From: Laguncularia racemosa
Lineage: Eukaryota > Streptophyta > Magnoliopsida > Myrtales > Combretaceae
Assembly (NCBI GenBank): GCA_037954665.1
Contig: JBBMOL010000023.1
Location: forward strand, 1,922,001-1,986,000
Direction: 5' to 3'
Length of the DNA stretch: 64,000 bases
Position numbers and translations under genes: made by a program. Under the pieces are notes generated by a model. That model saw only the letters and a program-made list of their open reading frames with translations, was not told where the DNA came from and ran no database searches. Below are positions 24,420 through 36,946 of this stretch, one piece after another; the first letter of the stretch is position 1; each line of letters begins with the position of its first letter.

Positions 24420-25751
24420 AATTATCGTCCCATAGAGATTTTGACTACTAGTACTAATAATCACTCTATTATCTAACCAGTAAATTATGGAATTTGATTA
24501 AATTAAAAACTATAATGAAATACTAACTAAAGAACTAAGATTTTGTGGAAAGATAAAAAAGCAAATTAAATTAGAATTAACTTCAAGTTGGCAAGACTAA
24601 AATCTAGACTTTGCTTCCCATAGGTATTATTATGTGACATTAACAATAAATATTTAATTTCTTCTTACAATTCATTAACTGGGAGAATCCCTAATTTAGT
24701 CTAATAACTTTCTCAAACTTATTAAACCCTAATATTAAAATTACCTATTTGAATCTCTTTACAATAGTATAATTAAAAGATTGCATTAAGAACAATAAAT
24801 TCCCGTAACCAATTTCAATAACTTTGAAAGAACAATGTAACTTATCTTTTAAGATTACATCAATTCTCTTCACACATTTAAGATCTAATTATATATTAGA
24901 TTTATAATCTCGATATACAATATCAAATAGATGGATTAATACACTAGAAATATTAATTCAATCAAAATAAAGAACACGTCCATGAATTAATAAACATAAG
25001 AATTTATTGAATATTACAAGAAAATTTCAACTCACATAATAAACCTAAGTTCTACAAGTCGAAATACTAAGGAAATTAAGCACTAAACATATTGGGAATT
25101 GAATTCATCAATGATGTATTGGCATGTGTCATCAAGGAAATCAATAAAAACCCTAAATTCTTAAAGTTAAAAGAGGTAGTCGTCTTTTCCTCTCAAAACC
25201 TTAGAACAAAACTCAAACTAATGATGTCTAATCTTTGGTTTAAAGTTTTCCTCATTTTATATAATGCGTGTCAAAAATTGTGCGTCTTTTTGTCAACACG
25301 CTATCTAACACGATCGTGTTTCGAGTTGTGTCCACTTTGTAGCTCAAATTCATGTAAAAATTGACGTTCTAGTAGACATAACCTTAGACACGGTTGTGTT
25401 TAACTCCTATTTATCTTTTGTGTCTCTTCAACCACAATACAACTAGCAACATGATTGTGTCAATATCTCTTGTAACTTTCTATGCAACTTCGATACAACC
25501 CGATTTTTCAATATGGTCATGTTTGTGTTGTGTCTAACTTCAAACATTCATAACTTTTTTAATTTAGTTCAAAATTGAGTAAAATTAGATTCGTTTTCTT
25601 CCTTTTTAATTCCTCTATCCATCAAAGCCTTAAAATCAAATTATTACTCAATTAAAATTTAAATTCTTCAAAAACATGCCAAAATCAAGAGAAAACATGT
25701 TAAGTTTCACTTAGTATATATATATATATCTATCTAATTTAGTACTTATCA
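24420..25751 (-). repeat. Second Athila-like LTR, inverted relative to the first
   Basis: Read on the minus strand it starts TGATAAGTACTAAATTAGAT at 25751 and matches 22536-23600 along most of its length, including the AAACCCTAAATTCTTAAAG region (compare 25149 with the complement of about 23110). It keeps about 180 bases near its 3' end that are missing from the plus-strand copy, but stops at about 24420 before the LTR terminus. Confidence 0.75.
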
Positions 25752-25825
25752 AACTTCTTCGTACTTAAGCATTTGCTTATCCTTAGCAAATAAATCAAAT
25801 TAAATAGAAGGATAAGAAATACTTG

Positions 25826-25899
25826 ATCAAATTATTATTATTCAAGAAATCAATCAAAATAAATCAAATTATTATTATTCAAGAAATCAATCAAAATAA
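25826..25899. repeat. Perfect or near-perfect 37-bp tandem duplication
   Basis: The unit starting ATCAAATTATTATTATTCAA occurs at 25826-25862 and again at 25863-25899, just outside the inverted LTR. Confidence 0.9.
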
Positions 25900-28299
25900 T
25901 TCTTACTTAACCCTATAATAGCTTGAAAGATAAGCTTGGAACCAACTTGTAGTTCAAAAGAAAATTAACTCTAATTCATATATTTTTTACTTAACCAATT
26001 GTCTTGAACATATGAGAGATTTGAACCCTAAATAATCATCTTCTAAATCAAAAAAAGTCATAAACATTTTTTTAACTTTGCTAAAATGTATACACCCCTT
26101 CTTCATTACTAACTTGTACGTGTTGCTTTTCTCGTTAGGCTATATGTAGCGCGTTCCCACGTAGTACACGTGTAATCTCACACACAAATCCATACCCCAA
26201 CATTAATTTAGTGACTCAACTGAGGATAGATATAAGTGACAAAAGAGTAATGACGCCTATTAAGAAGAGAGGACCGTCTGACAATATTTTTCAAGAACAA
26301 GATCCTAACATTGAGCTAATGGAGCAGAACTTGCCACTCTTTTCCTAATTATCCCATCACGTACTATTTTCATATCACTTTTTTGAAGTCACGTTTAGTG
26401 CGGTATCCTTATGATACATACGTGACTACTCTTACCGGAACTCTTCATCTACACTCTTCAAGGCAAATTCACACCGTCAGTTTATTGTAAGTTATTATTC
26501 AACAAGTAGAAGATAAACGAGTAATGTTAAGAGTGTAATGGCGGTAAGAAATTGAAGTAGGAGGAGGTCTACGGTTCCAAAGCTACATACAAGCATGTGG
26601 CAAATCCTTCCCTAGTCTAGATCATGGAGCTATTTAGATTAATGAACTGTAGTAAGCAGGATTTAGAATCCAAAACTGATCCTAAGATGTGTGGATATGG
26701 CCGAGGAAGTCCCGTTACGGATTGCATTGTTATCTAAGATTCTGATGTTGGAGAAGACCTTATTATGAGCGCAACCAGCAACACTTGCTTCTGGGAATCA
26801 AAACTTTTTTTGTTTTGCAGAATACAATTCGAGCCAAAAGTATTCTTAATTCCGGCCGTGATGTCAAATGTTGCCATCAATCGAGAATCTCCTTGTTAAA
26901 TCATAATGTTGAACCTTGATGGTTGACTGAAATATCCAAGTTGAAGATGATTAAATTGGTTGATAATCAATCTAAGTCTGATGGTGGATGGATCCTCGAC
27001 TGTAAACTAATTATATTATAGTAAATAAAAGTTAATTCGAATATAGGACCAAAGAATCATGGAGTTACGGTACGTTGATTTTACTAGTTCCCAAACTTGA
27101 AAATTGATTATAGGATTGAATTAGAATATTCATTAAAGATTTAGGCTTGAGATTATCTAATATGTTTTAGTGATGTGGAAAGGGGAATCACAGATTGACT
27201 TGAAGAAGAAGAAGAAGCATGAGTTTAATTGCTAAGGGTTAAAGTGCATATAGTATATTTTTGTTAGTGTTGGAAGTGGATACATAGGAAACACTAGTTT
27301 ATAATAGAAGATTAAAATCTCTAATGGTGTAAACACATGTATTCTTAAGCTTAAAGTTTAGTAGACAAGTGTTCAACATAGAGATTGAAATGTTTCAGGA
27401 AAAAATTGAAGTCGAGCTAGACGAGCTAGAACCCAATCTAGAAAAGTTACATGCTCGGTTGAAATTGTGGGAAGATAAAGAATAAGCTAGACCAAAAAAG
27501 TGGAAGGTAACGTAAAAGGTATTGCAAAGTGTAGTTTAGGAACTTTGCCACTATAAACCAAAGATTCCTATGCTAATCTAAACTGTCTGAAATAACATCC
27601 AAATAAGTAATTGGAATTTTCAAGATAACTCAAGTAGGTAGTCAAGAATTAAACGAATTAAAAGCCTAAGGAATTTAGATCATTTAATCTCATATGTAAG
27701 AATCATATCATTCTATCCTTGAGATGTCTTAAGCAATTTTCTAAGAAATGTAATATTAGTGCCATATTTCAATTAATCTAAAACAAAATTAAAATAAATT
27801 AGATCAAGCTTAATAGAAAATTTTAAATAAGCTATTATAGCATGTTCACCTTGATAAGATAAATCATAAAAGATGATGCCCAAGATTTAAACTTAAAATT
27901 AAGATACAAGTTGTTAACTTTAAAATGCTAGATAGATTGCTAAGACTAGAATTTGACTAAAGAAAATATAGCTAAAACATTGAATTTGAGTTATAGTTGA
28001 GAATTGGGCAGCTATGATAGCTATTTAGTTTGAGTCCTTGACCAATTTTATTGTTTCCTTAGGTGACATAGGCTTTGAAAATCCTTTTTACCTAAGGATT
28101 ATTGCAACAAAGTATTATGGACATGTGAGTGACTCTTGATGATTACCATACTTGTTTATATTTGTAGTATAGTTACACATTAATTTAATGATATGAAAAT
28201 GAATTGTATGGGGGTATGGGATATGTGTGTGCTTGATATTGATTGCTTTATTATGTGAAAAATACTCTAATTATATGGAATTGAGAAATTGGGTACTTC
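25900..28299. other. Unassigned DNA, possibly retroelement flank
   Basis: No gene can be supported. Part of it (26100-26900) is less AT-rich than the surrounding repeats and has short open stretches, but no recognisable domain. A GAAGAAGAAGAAG run lies near 27204. The right side probably belongs to the 5' half of the LTR remnant that ends at 29334. Confidence 0.35.
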
Positions 28300-29334
28300 A
28301 TCACTTTGTGTTGCATCTTTGTTGTGTGTCCGTTGTTTATGTTTGATCACCTTGTAAAGCACTTTAAGAATATCGCAACCTAAAATTAAAATGAGGCATG
28401 CATTGCATAATTACATTATAATTTTGCATCACTGTCACATGGTGGTTAGAATGAATGACTTGAGTTAAGGTCCTATTCTATCATCTACGAACTAACTAGT
28501 TAGAGCATTGTTGCACTTTTGATAAAGTTTGAGTCTACCCTACCGTTTAGGGCCTGCGTACATCTGAAGCTATAATAGTTAGGGAAAACACTTCATTATG
28601 TTCTCTCGGGGTGTATTAGTCGAGAGATCCTTTTCTTATAGCACATTGTTCTTCAATAGGCAAGGATGTCATGCCAAGAGAACCTTTACGATATTGGATG
28701 GCCTAAACACTGATGGTATTATAAGATCGTCGACCCTAGTATTGGAGGGCATAAATTTATGCTACATACGATTTCCGAATGATCGTATATATTGGTGTAT
28801 TCATATGGTTATACATGTATAACACGTTAATGCTTGATAACTTGCTTGCTATTGTTTGTGGTATAGTATGAGAGATAATCTCACTAAGCAGTGGTAGCTT
28901 ACACCCCAACAGTTTTCTTTTGCAAGTTATACTAAAGCTAAAAACCAATTAGGGTTCAAGTGCTGAGTGTTCCATAGCTAGATTTGAAGAATATGTATAG
29001 GATAGAATATTATATGGTCTAAACTTAGATTTTTGAGAAATTTAAAAATTGAGCACTCTTCTATTTGAAAATTTATTTTCCTTTAAAACTTGTTTAGACC
29101 TAGATATTTTAAGGTTGTAACTACCCTATTTTCCAATTTGGTGGTGAATAATGATTCTTTGCAATTCTGATGAACTATGGAATATTGGATCTAGAGTTAT
29201 TTTTATATATTAATTTATTATAAGTATTATGATGAATTATGATTTAAATAGTCTTGCAATCACTAACTTATAAGATAGTTTTCATATTGTGAGTGTACAT
29301 GTAGTATGATTACTTTAGGGCATTACAACCTAAT
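28300..29334 (+). repeat. 3' part of a chromovirus-like (Del/Tekay type) LTR
   Basis: The end TTTAGGGCATTACA (29321-29334) resembles the TTAGGGGTGTTACA end of these LTRs. A phrase near 28874 (GATAATCTCACTAAGCAGTG) followed by CTTACACCCCAACAG resembles the conserved CTCACTGAGC..CTCACCCC segment found upstream of that end. The 5' border and any target duplication were not found, and no primer-binding site follows. Confidence 0.45.
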
Positions 29335-30460
29335 ATGAATTGTTCTAGTCTCCCTAAAGCTTTACTCAATTAACTAAGTGGAGTGGTGCAGTCAATCAAC
29401 TTACATGGCCTCTTATGTAGTAGTATAGTTGCCTAGGCCAGGTAAATTGACCAAGCTAGGTATGTGGTTGATTATGCTACTTTCTAAGTCATCTTATGCA
29501 TGCTAATTCTCCAAAGTTTCAGTTTTCAGTTGCCAAATTCATCCCCAATCTATATTTTACTTCAAAATCTTTTTCAATTGATTATCCTTAACATGATAAT
29601 ACTTTTTTGTTGTATCTCCATATTTTCAATTATGTAAAAGATAGCCTATTATCTTTATGAATCTTTGACACAAAATAGAAGTTATCATGATTTCAACCTA
29701 ATTCATGTTCCATCTCCAAAATTATGATTAACACCTAAAGGGAGTGATATTAGAATTTAATCCAACATGGAACTCAATGAGAAAGTTATACCTTTAATAG
29801 GAACAAAAATGATTCTTGATTTCTCTCACAAGGCTTCTTAGGTACTTTACTTCAAAACTCACCGTTCAATCCAAATTTATGTTCATTATAAATCATTTAA
29901 CAATTGCTCATAAAATTTTAGTAGGGATCCTAAAATCACTATTGTTTTAGCACAATTGATCCTTCCCCACATATTTTCCAAGATTCTAATTTCTTGCAAC
30001 AACATAATAGCTTTAGTGTGTTAGTCTTATCAATTACTCTAATTGATAAATAGAATAGAACTAATGGAATAAAAGGGATTTGGAGTTACCTTAGAAATGT
30101 TGCATGTGCACCACTTTTTGGAAAGAAGAGGGGAGGGGTAAGGCTTTGACATAAAAGGAGTGAGGGTAATTCATAACCACAGGAAAAATTTAAACCTATT
30201 TTTAGGAAAAGTAAATAAATGGGTTCTTCCTTCACATTTTTCTGATTATGTGGTGATCCTAATAAATGAATTATTATGATAACACATCAAGTATCAAGAT
30301 AAAATTATGCTAGATTGAATTATAAGTGATTCGTTGCCTTCAAATGTTTCCTCTACATTGATGGTCAACAATTAATACTTTGTTAACATGGCTCGTGCTT
30401 GGAGCTACATCACTGCCATATGATGGGAACCTAAAGGGTTGCCTAAGATAAGACACAAAG
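29335..30460. other. Spacer, nothing recognised
   Basis: AT-rich DNA with no open gene and no element ends that I can support. Confidence 0.4.
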
Positions 30461-31278
30461 TGTATGTATTAGGGGTGAGCAGATACATGATGAGTAGAGT
30501 ATGAGGCTCTACTTCTTTTTGTATAAGGTACAAGTTCTTAAATTTTGAAATCAGAACTTATTCAATAGTACATTGAAACCACTATGTATCTTGTATCCTA
30601 TAAAACTTATATGGTATAAGGCACCATATAAAACCTATAATTTTTTACTTTCTTTTATAAATTTTAAGTTTATTTGATAATGAAAAAAAAAAACCTATAT
30701 ATGATATTACATGTTCTTTATATACAAAATCTATGGTATATGTAGCAATACTTGTAAAATTAAAAGAAAAAAAAAAGAAATTCCATTCTTCATTATTTCA
30801 GGTGAAAAACAAATGGGAAAATAAGGTGATAAAGTGAAAAACATAAAGTTGGAAAGGAAAATGGAGAAGATTAAGGGAAATAATGAAAATCATAAAGTGA
30901 GAGAGGTGGAATTGGTCTAGCCATTTAGGTTATTAACTTATGGGTTTATCATCATTTATTTTTCTTTTACTAAAATATTTATTGGTAGAAAAATATAATG
31001 TTATTATTTATTATTTATTTATTAATATTATTTAATAATTTTTATAAGAGCACATGGTACCTTAGAACCCGTACATTGTATACTTTAGTGTATAGGTTCT
31101 AGGGTGAGTATAGAATAAGAAAACATTATGCTCGTACCATACATTATGGGAGTAAGTTCTAGAAAATCTATACTTATAATTTACCTTGTGATCCCCAATA
31201 TTTACCGGAACCTATCTTGTTGAGTAAAGCATAGTTGGGTACCTTGTAGAACAAGATTGCCTTCTTACCTCTAATATA
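30461..31278. mobile_element. MITE-like element with diverged inverted ends
   Basis: The left end GTATGTATTAGGGGTGAGCA (about 30461) pairs with GTATATATTAGAGGTAAGAA read inward from about 31278. TAGGGGTGAGCA-type ends are common in non-autonomous hAT elements. Inside there are many ACCTTATAC / GTATAAGGT words in both orientations. No convincing target duplication was found, so the borders are approximate. Confidence 0.45.
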
Positions 31279-32101
31279 TACCTAATTGATCGGAGGTTTC
31301 AGAAGATTTTGAAGTTGGCTTGATATCAATAAGAAATTTGGAAATATAATTAATTAGGTTCATTTATTTTTGAATTGCATCAATAATGATTCGAGATTGG
31401 AATTTAATTAAATAATTCAGTATGTTCCAAAGGCCATGTATTTTAATTGAAAACAAAACAATTGAGCAAATTTTTTAGTAAGCAGAAACTAAGCCCAAAA
31501 GTCGTAAAGCCCAGTGCAACACTGCTAATAAGTTCCTATGCTAATTATGTGGACTAAGAGTGGCACATGTTGCTAAAGATGTCTCTTAAAAATAAATAAA
31601 TAATTGTTATGTATCCTTGAACTATTTGTTAGGTAAATAAATCCCTTAAATTGCCACAAATTGTCTTCATTTATCTATAACTTTTGCAAAATTCACTCAC
31701 CTTCTAATCATTGCTAAAACTGCCAAAAATGTTCCCAAAGATTGATAAATAGAGTTAAGGGCTTTAGTAATGATTAAGAAAAGCACATATTTTCAAAAGT
31801 TATTATAGAAGGCGGCATGATTTGCGGAGCTTATGGGATCTATCTATTTCTGATCAATCGTTTTAGAGATGTACTTTTATTTTTTCATACACTCTTAGTT
31901 AATAATTAATTAAAGAATAAATTGCATAGCAATATATAAATATGACAACTAAAAATTAATTATATGACTTGAAATTTGAAACATGACACTTGATGGGCAA
32001 CGTCATTTATATTCTATCAACTTTTACACATTAAGAAATGTGCACGTCTGAATAGATTGAAATGTTGTGAATGATAAGACACATCTTCAACCACAATCAT
32101 A
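31279..32101. other. Spacer, nothing recognised
   Basis: AT-rich and without open genes. The right side is the downstream flank of the zinc-finger pseudogene. Confidence 0.4.
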
Positions 32102-32794
32102 TCATATATGATGGAGGTGTTTGAGATCTCCAATTAGAGAGATAAGGGAACTAACTTCATAGGATGAGCTAACTTCCTTGCTAATAGCATAGTTTGTTGC
32201 ATTATTCATCTGATTGATGTTTGTCGCTCTAAAAGAATTGCTAAGAGGGCTTGAACCTAGTTTAGTAGTTGCCACCCAATTATATGGATAAAAATACTCA
32301 TATCCTACCAAGGAACTCCCAAGAGTTTTCTTTAGCTCACCAATGGATATGACATTTCCTAACCAAGTTTCTCGCTTGTAAGACATCCAAGGTTGCACAC
32401 TTGATAAACTATAGAAGAGATAAGGAGTAGGTCCTTATGGTAGCACAGAGAGGATGAAGTTGCTCAAATTAGTAGGGAAAATTTGTGCTCTTTGTGCTAT
32501 TCTTTGTCTCTTTCATGCAATGTGCTCATACTTAAGAGAACTTTGGTGCCCACCTAATGCTTGAATTGTTGAAAACTTTTTAGGGTAGAACTTGCAATCA
32601 TAAGTCTTCCTTTTTGGCATTTTATCATGCTCCTTAACTAGTGTTTTCAATGTATCAATAGAGTTGAGTTTCTCAAATAAATTGAGCTCAATTATTGGTC
32701 TAATGATTTCTCCATTGTTAGCATCCAAGTTTAGGGAATGACTATAATTTGTCATTGTTCCTTTGATCCCCTCATTTGCACGTCTAGCACTCAT
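32102..32794 (-). pseudogene. Single-C2H2 zinc-finger protein (EAR-containing plant type), broken
   Basis: Read on the minus strand, one frame covers 231 codons from ATG at 32794 but is cut by TGA at 32513-32515 and TAA at 32435-32437. The finger keeps the plant-specific QALGGHQ signature (near codons 83-89), which marks DNA-binding repressors of the ZFP1/ZFP4/KNUCKLES kind. However, the second Cys of the finger is Tyr (CKFYPKKF) and the last His is replaced by Leu (HQSSLK), so it could not hold zinc. LNLDANN and IELNLFE upstream resemble EAR repression motifs, though in this family that motif is usually C-terminal. The loss of two ligands plus two stops in the same frame points to a dead gene rather than a sequencing error. 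The single-exon layout fits a normal family member. Confidence 0.75.
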
Positions 32795-33374
32795 TTTTCA
32801 ATGTTTTTTCCACACTCTTTTGTTTTAATGGTGAAACTAACACAAAGCAACTATAAGATGGAATGTTAAATGACTTACTGGATATGGGTATTTAAAGAGA
32901 CAAGAATTACTATAGTATTAGCTATGCAAGGAAATGTATCTCATTTTCAGAGCATGCCCTCATTAAACATGGCAGGTTGCAGGTAACCTAATTAAAAGTT
33001 AAGACGTCTTGAAATTAATTACTTGAGATTTAACTACTCATCAACTTTTAGGATTTTCATTTTATACATTGACTAATCAAAGGAAAAGATATGAACTTTG
33101 TCATTTAAAAAAAAATGAATAGTAATTAAATTATGGAATATTTGCAATATTGAAATGTAGTTAATCAAACAAGACAAATAAATCAATTTTGACACACTAA
33201 GAAGTTTCATCTTAACTTCATCTTAGAGTTGAAGGTAGATATACCAATGGTGTATGTAACATGTATGATATGATCGCTATTTTTTTTTTTTTTTTGTCCA
33301 CTTTGATGGTAAAGGGCCATTTCACTTGACTCTATGTCCAACCACCAAGTTTAGCTAAGCAAAAAAGGGTAAAA
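32795..33374. other. Upstream flank of the zinc-finger pseudogene
   Basis: AT-rich, with a T-run at about 33280-33295. No gene seen. Confidence 0.4.
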
Positions 33375-33640
33375 CTACAACTATACTTGAAATATTGGTT
33401 TAGTATAGATAAACTCCAAAAACTTTTAAATTGTGCTTTCACCTTCTTATAAGTTTTTAAAATATTTATATGTTTCTTAAAATTTTGGCTAATTATAGTC
33501 ATTCTAGCGACGCTATTTTAGTGATGATTTGAGGGGTATATGCATATTTTAAAAGTTACGGGAGTTATACCATACTTTAAAAATTCAAAAGATTCATCTA
33601 TACCTAACCAATAGCTTTACGGGTACACTTGCAATTGTAG
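33375..33640. mobile_element. 266-bp MITE-like element with long inverted ends
   Basis: The left arm from CTACAACTATACTTG at 33375 pairs with CTACAATTGCAAGTG read inward from 33640. Further in, ATTGGTTTAGTATAGAT pairs with ATTGGTTAGGTATAGAT, and AAACTTTTAAATT pairs with similar words on the other arm. Nearly the whole element folds as a hairpin. A target duplication was not clear. Confidence 0.6.
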
Positions 33641-35732
33641 GAAAAGGATAATTTTTTTCTTAACAAGTAATTGATTAACTTGTGCAATTAGATATAGCTG
33701 TTAAATAAGTTCGTTTAACATCGTATATTTAGAGACATTTTGTCATTTAATTCAACTAGGCTAAGGACAATGTATGGCATATGAGATTTTTCATGGTATG
33801 TGTGTGTAGTATAATAAGTTTATATTTTAAATAAGTGGTAATAATTCAAATAACTCAAATATAAGAAGTTAGGTTTTTCACTGTGTTTTTTCTTTCTGTT
33901 TTCTTTTTTCTTTTTTTTTGATAATATAGCAGCGGTTATAATCACCAGTACCAAATATAGAGGAAGTTCCAGCAATCGCCTCACTGCCGCCGCGAATGCA
34001 ACCTTCTCTACCATGTGGAGGCGGTTTTGGCTTCCATTGAGTAGATCATTTTTTGTAATGGAGGTTTTGGGGCAGTGGATTGGTTGTTCAAATCATCGCT
34101 ACGCAGCACAGGTTATTCAAAAGTAATTAATCTACTAGCGGTTTGAGTTTGAACCGCTGCAAGATTTTGGTGTGAAGTTTTAGCACCTATTTTAAGACGG
34201 ATGTATAGGTGGATAAGACCGTCACAATTATTTGGCACAAAAAACTTAACAACTAATAAAATATAAACGAAGTGTTGGTTTCAATCGCCGAAATGCTTTT
34301 GGTGTCAAAATTATTTTAATAACTAATAAATGTGAATATAGATGTGGATTTATATGTTGATTTACACCATAATTTACTTTATAATTTGATATCAAACTCA
34401 TAACTAAATAAATTTGAAAATTTTGTGTTCACTAATTCAAAAGCCTAAATTCAGTTGTCAAATAAAGAAAACTACACTTAAATCTATATAATAGTAATAA
34501 TAACACCCTATCAATAAACTTAATACCCTAGAATGTCAATAAACTTAAGATTACTATAAGTTCAACTTTCTCACAAAAAAAAAGATTATATATTCAATAG
34601 GCATAAAGCATAAGGCCTAAAGCATCTTAAACTATATGAGTAGGGTCATTAGATGCAAGCTAATGGCTTGAATGAGACGAATGGTTGACAGGAGGAGATC
34701 CAAGTTGTCCACTTCCATTATGTTATTGAGAAGTAAATTAGTTAAATTTATAAAACAAATGAGAAATAAATTTTTTTTTGTCAGCATAGGTCCCAAACCT
34801 AATCCTATCGCCCTATCATTATGCTTAGGACTATACACCTTTCTAAAAATTTCTTCATTGATTTCACTCGTGGAGCCATTAGAACCTTTACTACGCTGTT
34901 GTTGAAGAACTCAAGCTCTATCCTACAATTAAATGAAACTTCACCAAACAAAATCAATTTCAATAAAGATGCGGAATTTACCATACTAATAGTTAGAAAC
35001 AAAAAGCTGATAAATGGCACAAACAAATTATATATATGACTGACCTAAATCTCCAAATAAATAAATAAATAAATACATAAAAAAAGAAACCTGCTCACCT
35101 ACTTGATTTTAAAATACTGCACAATGGTCTAATTAGAGGACAAGCTCAAGACCGAGAGGGTGGAGAGGACGACTTCTGTTATTCTTTCTCTAATGCCAAT
35201 ATAAAATGGGAAAAGGCTTTCTGTCTTGGGTCCTCCACAATAAAGAGAGGAAGTATGTAAAAAGTTTATTGAAGAATATAAAATATAAAAGGGCATACAA
35301 CTTCTCTTCTCAACTGAAATACAAAGCAGAAAAATAAAGAAATATTTTTTCTTTTTCTTTTCTATATTCTTTCTTTCTCTATTAATACTCACAATAAATA
35401 ATAATATTTTCCACTTTTCAAATGAAATGTAGGGCCACGTGTATGGCAAATCTTTTCATTTCAACTAAGCTTTTATTTATTATATTCTAACTTGGCAAGT
35501 AATTTGAGATGCCAAATTATCATAATATAAAGTATATAACTTTTAAAATAAACTAGGTAAGTTAAGGATAATTGCCCATTTCACAGTTTTGCTAAATCTT
35601 TATACTTTTTTCTTTCTTAATGTTTGAGTATATAAAAAGAAAAAGAGATAATAAACATAATGATATGAATGTTTCTCTTGAAGGAAATCACAAAAGAAAC
35701 AAACTGTCTAATAGTGCTTAATTATACTTATT
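33641..35732. other. Spacer with AGCGGTT words, no gene recognised
   Basis: About 33925-34210 is less AT-rich and repeats AGCGGTT / GGCGGTTTTGG words, including a 22-bp near-palindrome at 34137-34158 (AGCGGTT and AACCGCT arms). Such words occur in sub-terminal regions of CACTA elements, but I did not find CACTA ends. Short open frames at 34632-35449 look like chance. Confidence 0.35.
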
Positions 35733-36946
35733 TGATACTTAGAGTTATATTTTGATTTTTAAAGGTTAAAGAGCTAATTTAAAGAAAAAGGAATGAATTT
35801 AAACAAGTTTCATGAGAGTTGTAGCTAAAATGAAGAAGATATGAAGCTCGGGCCAGGAACAAACCTTAGATCATCGCCTATGTCTCTCAACCATGATTCT
35901 TAGAGAAGGGAGTACATGACTAGAGAGGAACACGATCAAGGATATGGCCATGTGTCTTGCGATTCTCATTAAACATTCAACTTTTGAAGTCAACGAAGAT
36001 CACAATTAAGAACATAGCTGTGATTACGAATTATTCTTGTGAATTTTGCCCTAATATTTAAGGATTTGAAGATCAGAGTTAGAAAGACTTTTGGCATTCA
36101 TTGAAGAACGGTTTAAGGTTTTGAGAAGCAGTAATGCCAAGAGTCGAGAGTGCAAGATTTAGGAGATTAAAAAAAGGGTTTTTATCATGAATTACACATT
36201 TTGTTTATTTTTTGACATTATGACTAAGTACTTTGGTTGTTTAGACATTAATAAGTCTGGAAGAACTATGTAATCAAATTCTTATTTTTTTATTCAATTC
36301 TATAATTCTCAATTCATTGTGATCCAATTATGTGTGCTTTTATCTTCTATAAATTAATTCCGGAGTGTTAATTTATATTATTTTATTTCATTCATGGAGA
36401 TCGAGAGAACCTTTGTATGAATAGATTGTATAATTAGAAGGAATTATACACAATCTTAGAAATAGGATGACGTAATCTTTTAGATTGGGGTTAAACCTAA
36501 TAATATCATTCATAGAATGATAATGCGATTTGAGGGGTTTCAGTTAGGAAGAGATTTTGATTAATCAACTGAGAGTTAGGAATTAATAATTTAGGGAGAG
36601 ATATTAATTCAATTTAGGAATTCTCACGGTCTAATGAATCGTGATGAAACCGATAGATTACATAGATGTCTTAGGGAAATCAATGTCTAAGCATGGTGGT
36701 TTTGCACTCTTACGTGTTTTAATTACTATTAACTATTGTTTATTTAGTTTATTTTAGTTTTAATCTAAGGTTTATTTTATTAATTTTTAGTTTATAAATT
36801 TTTATTAGTAGGTTAGATAATAAAGGGTAAGGAAAGTACTAGTAATTAATTAACCTGGTCTCATCAATAATATATTGTATACATGACCTAGTACACTTGC
36901 TACTATAAAATACACTTTTTTTTTAAAAGAAGGTTTATGCGTATTA
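35733..36946 (+). repeat. 5' LTR of an Athila-like gypsy element
   Basis: It runs from TGATACTTAGAGTTATATTT at 35733 to GCGTATTA at 36946, followed by AGTTTTT and a decayed tRNA-Asp primer-binding site TAGCATCATTGCTGAGGT (from 36953). Layout matches the LTR at 22536-23670. It also carries self-complementary ACACGATC / GGCCATGTGT words near 35925-35955. The terminal CA has become TA, again a C-to-T change. Confidence 0.7.

Noticed and set aside
33925..34210. CACTA transposon end suggested by AGCGGTT words
   Set aside because: No CACTA terminus, 3-bp target duplication or transposase was found; the words alone are weak.
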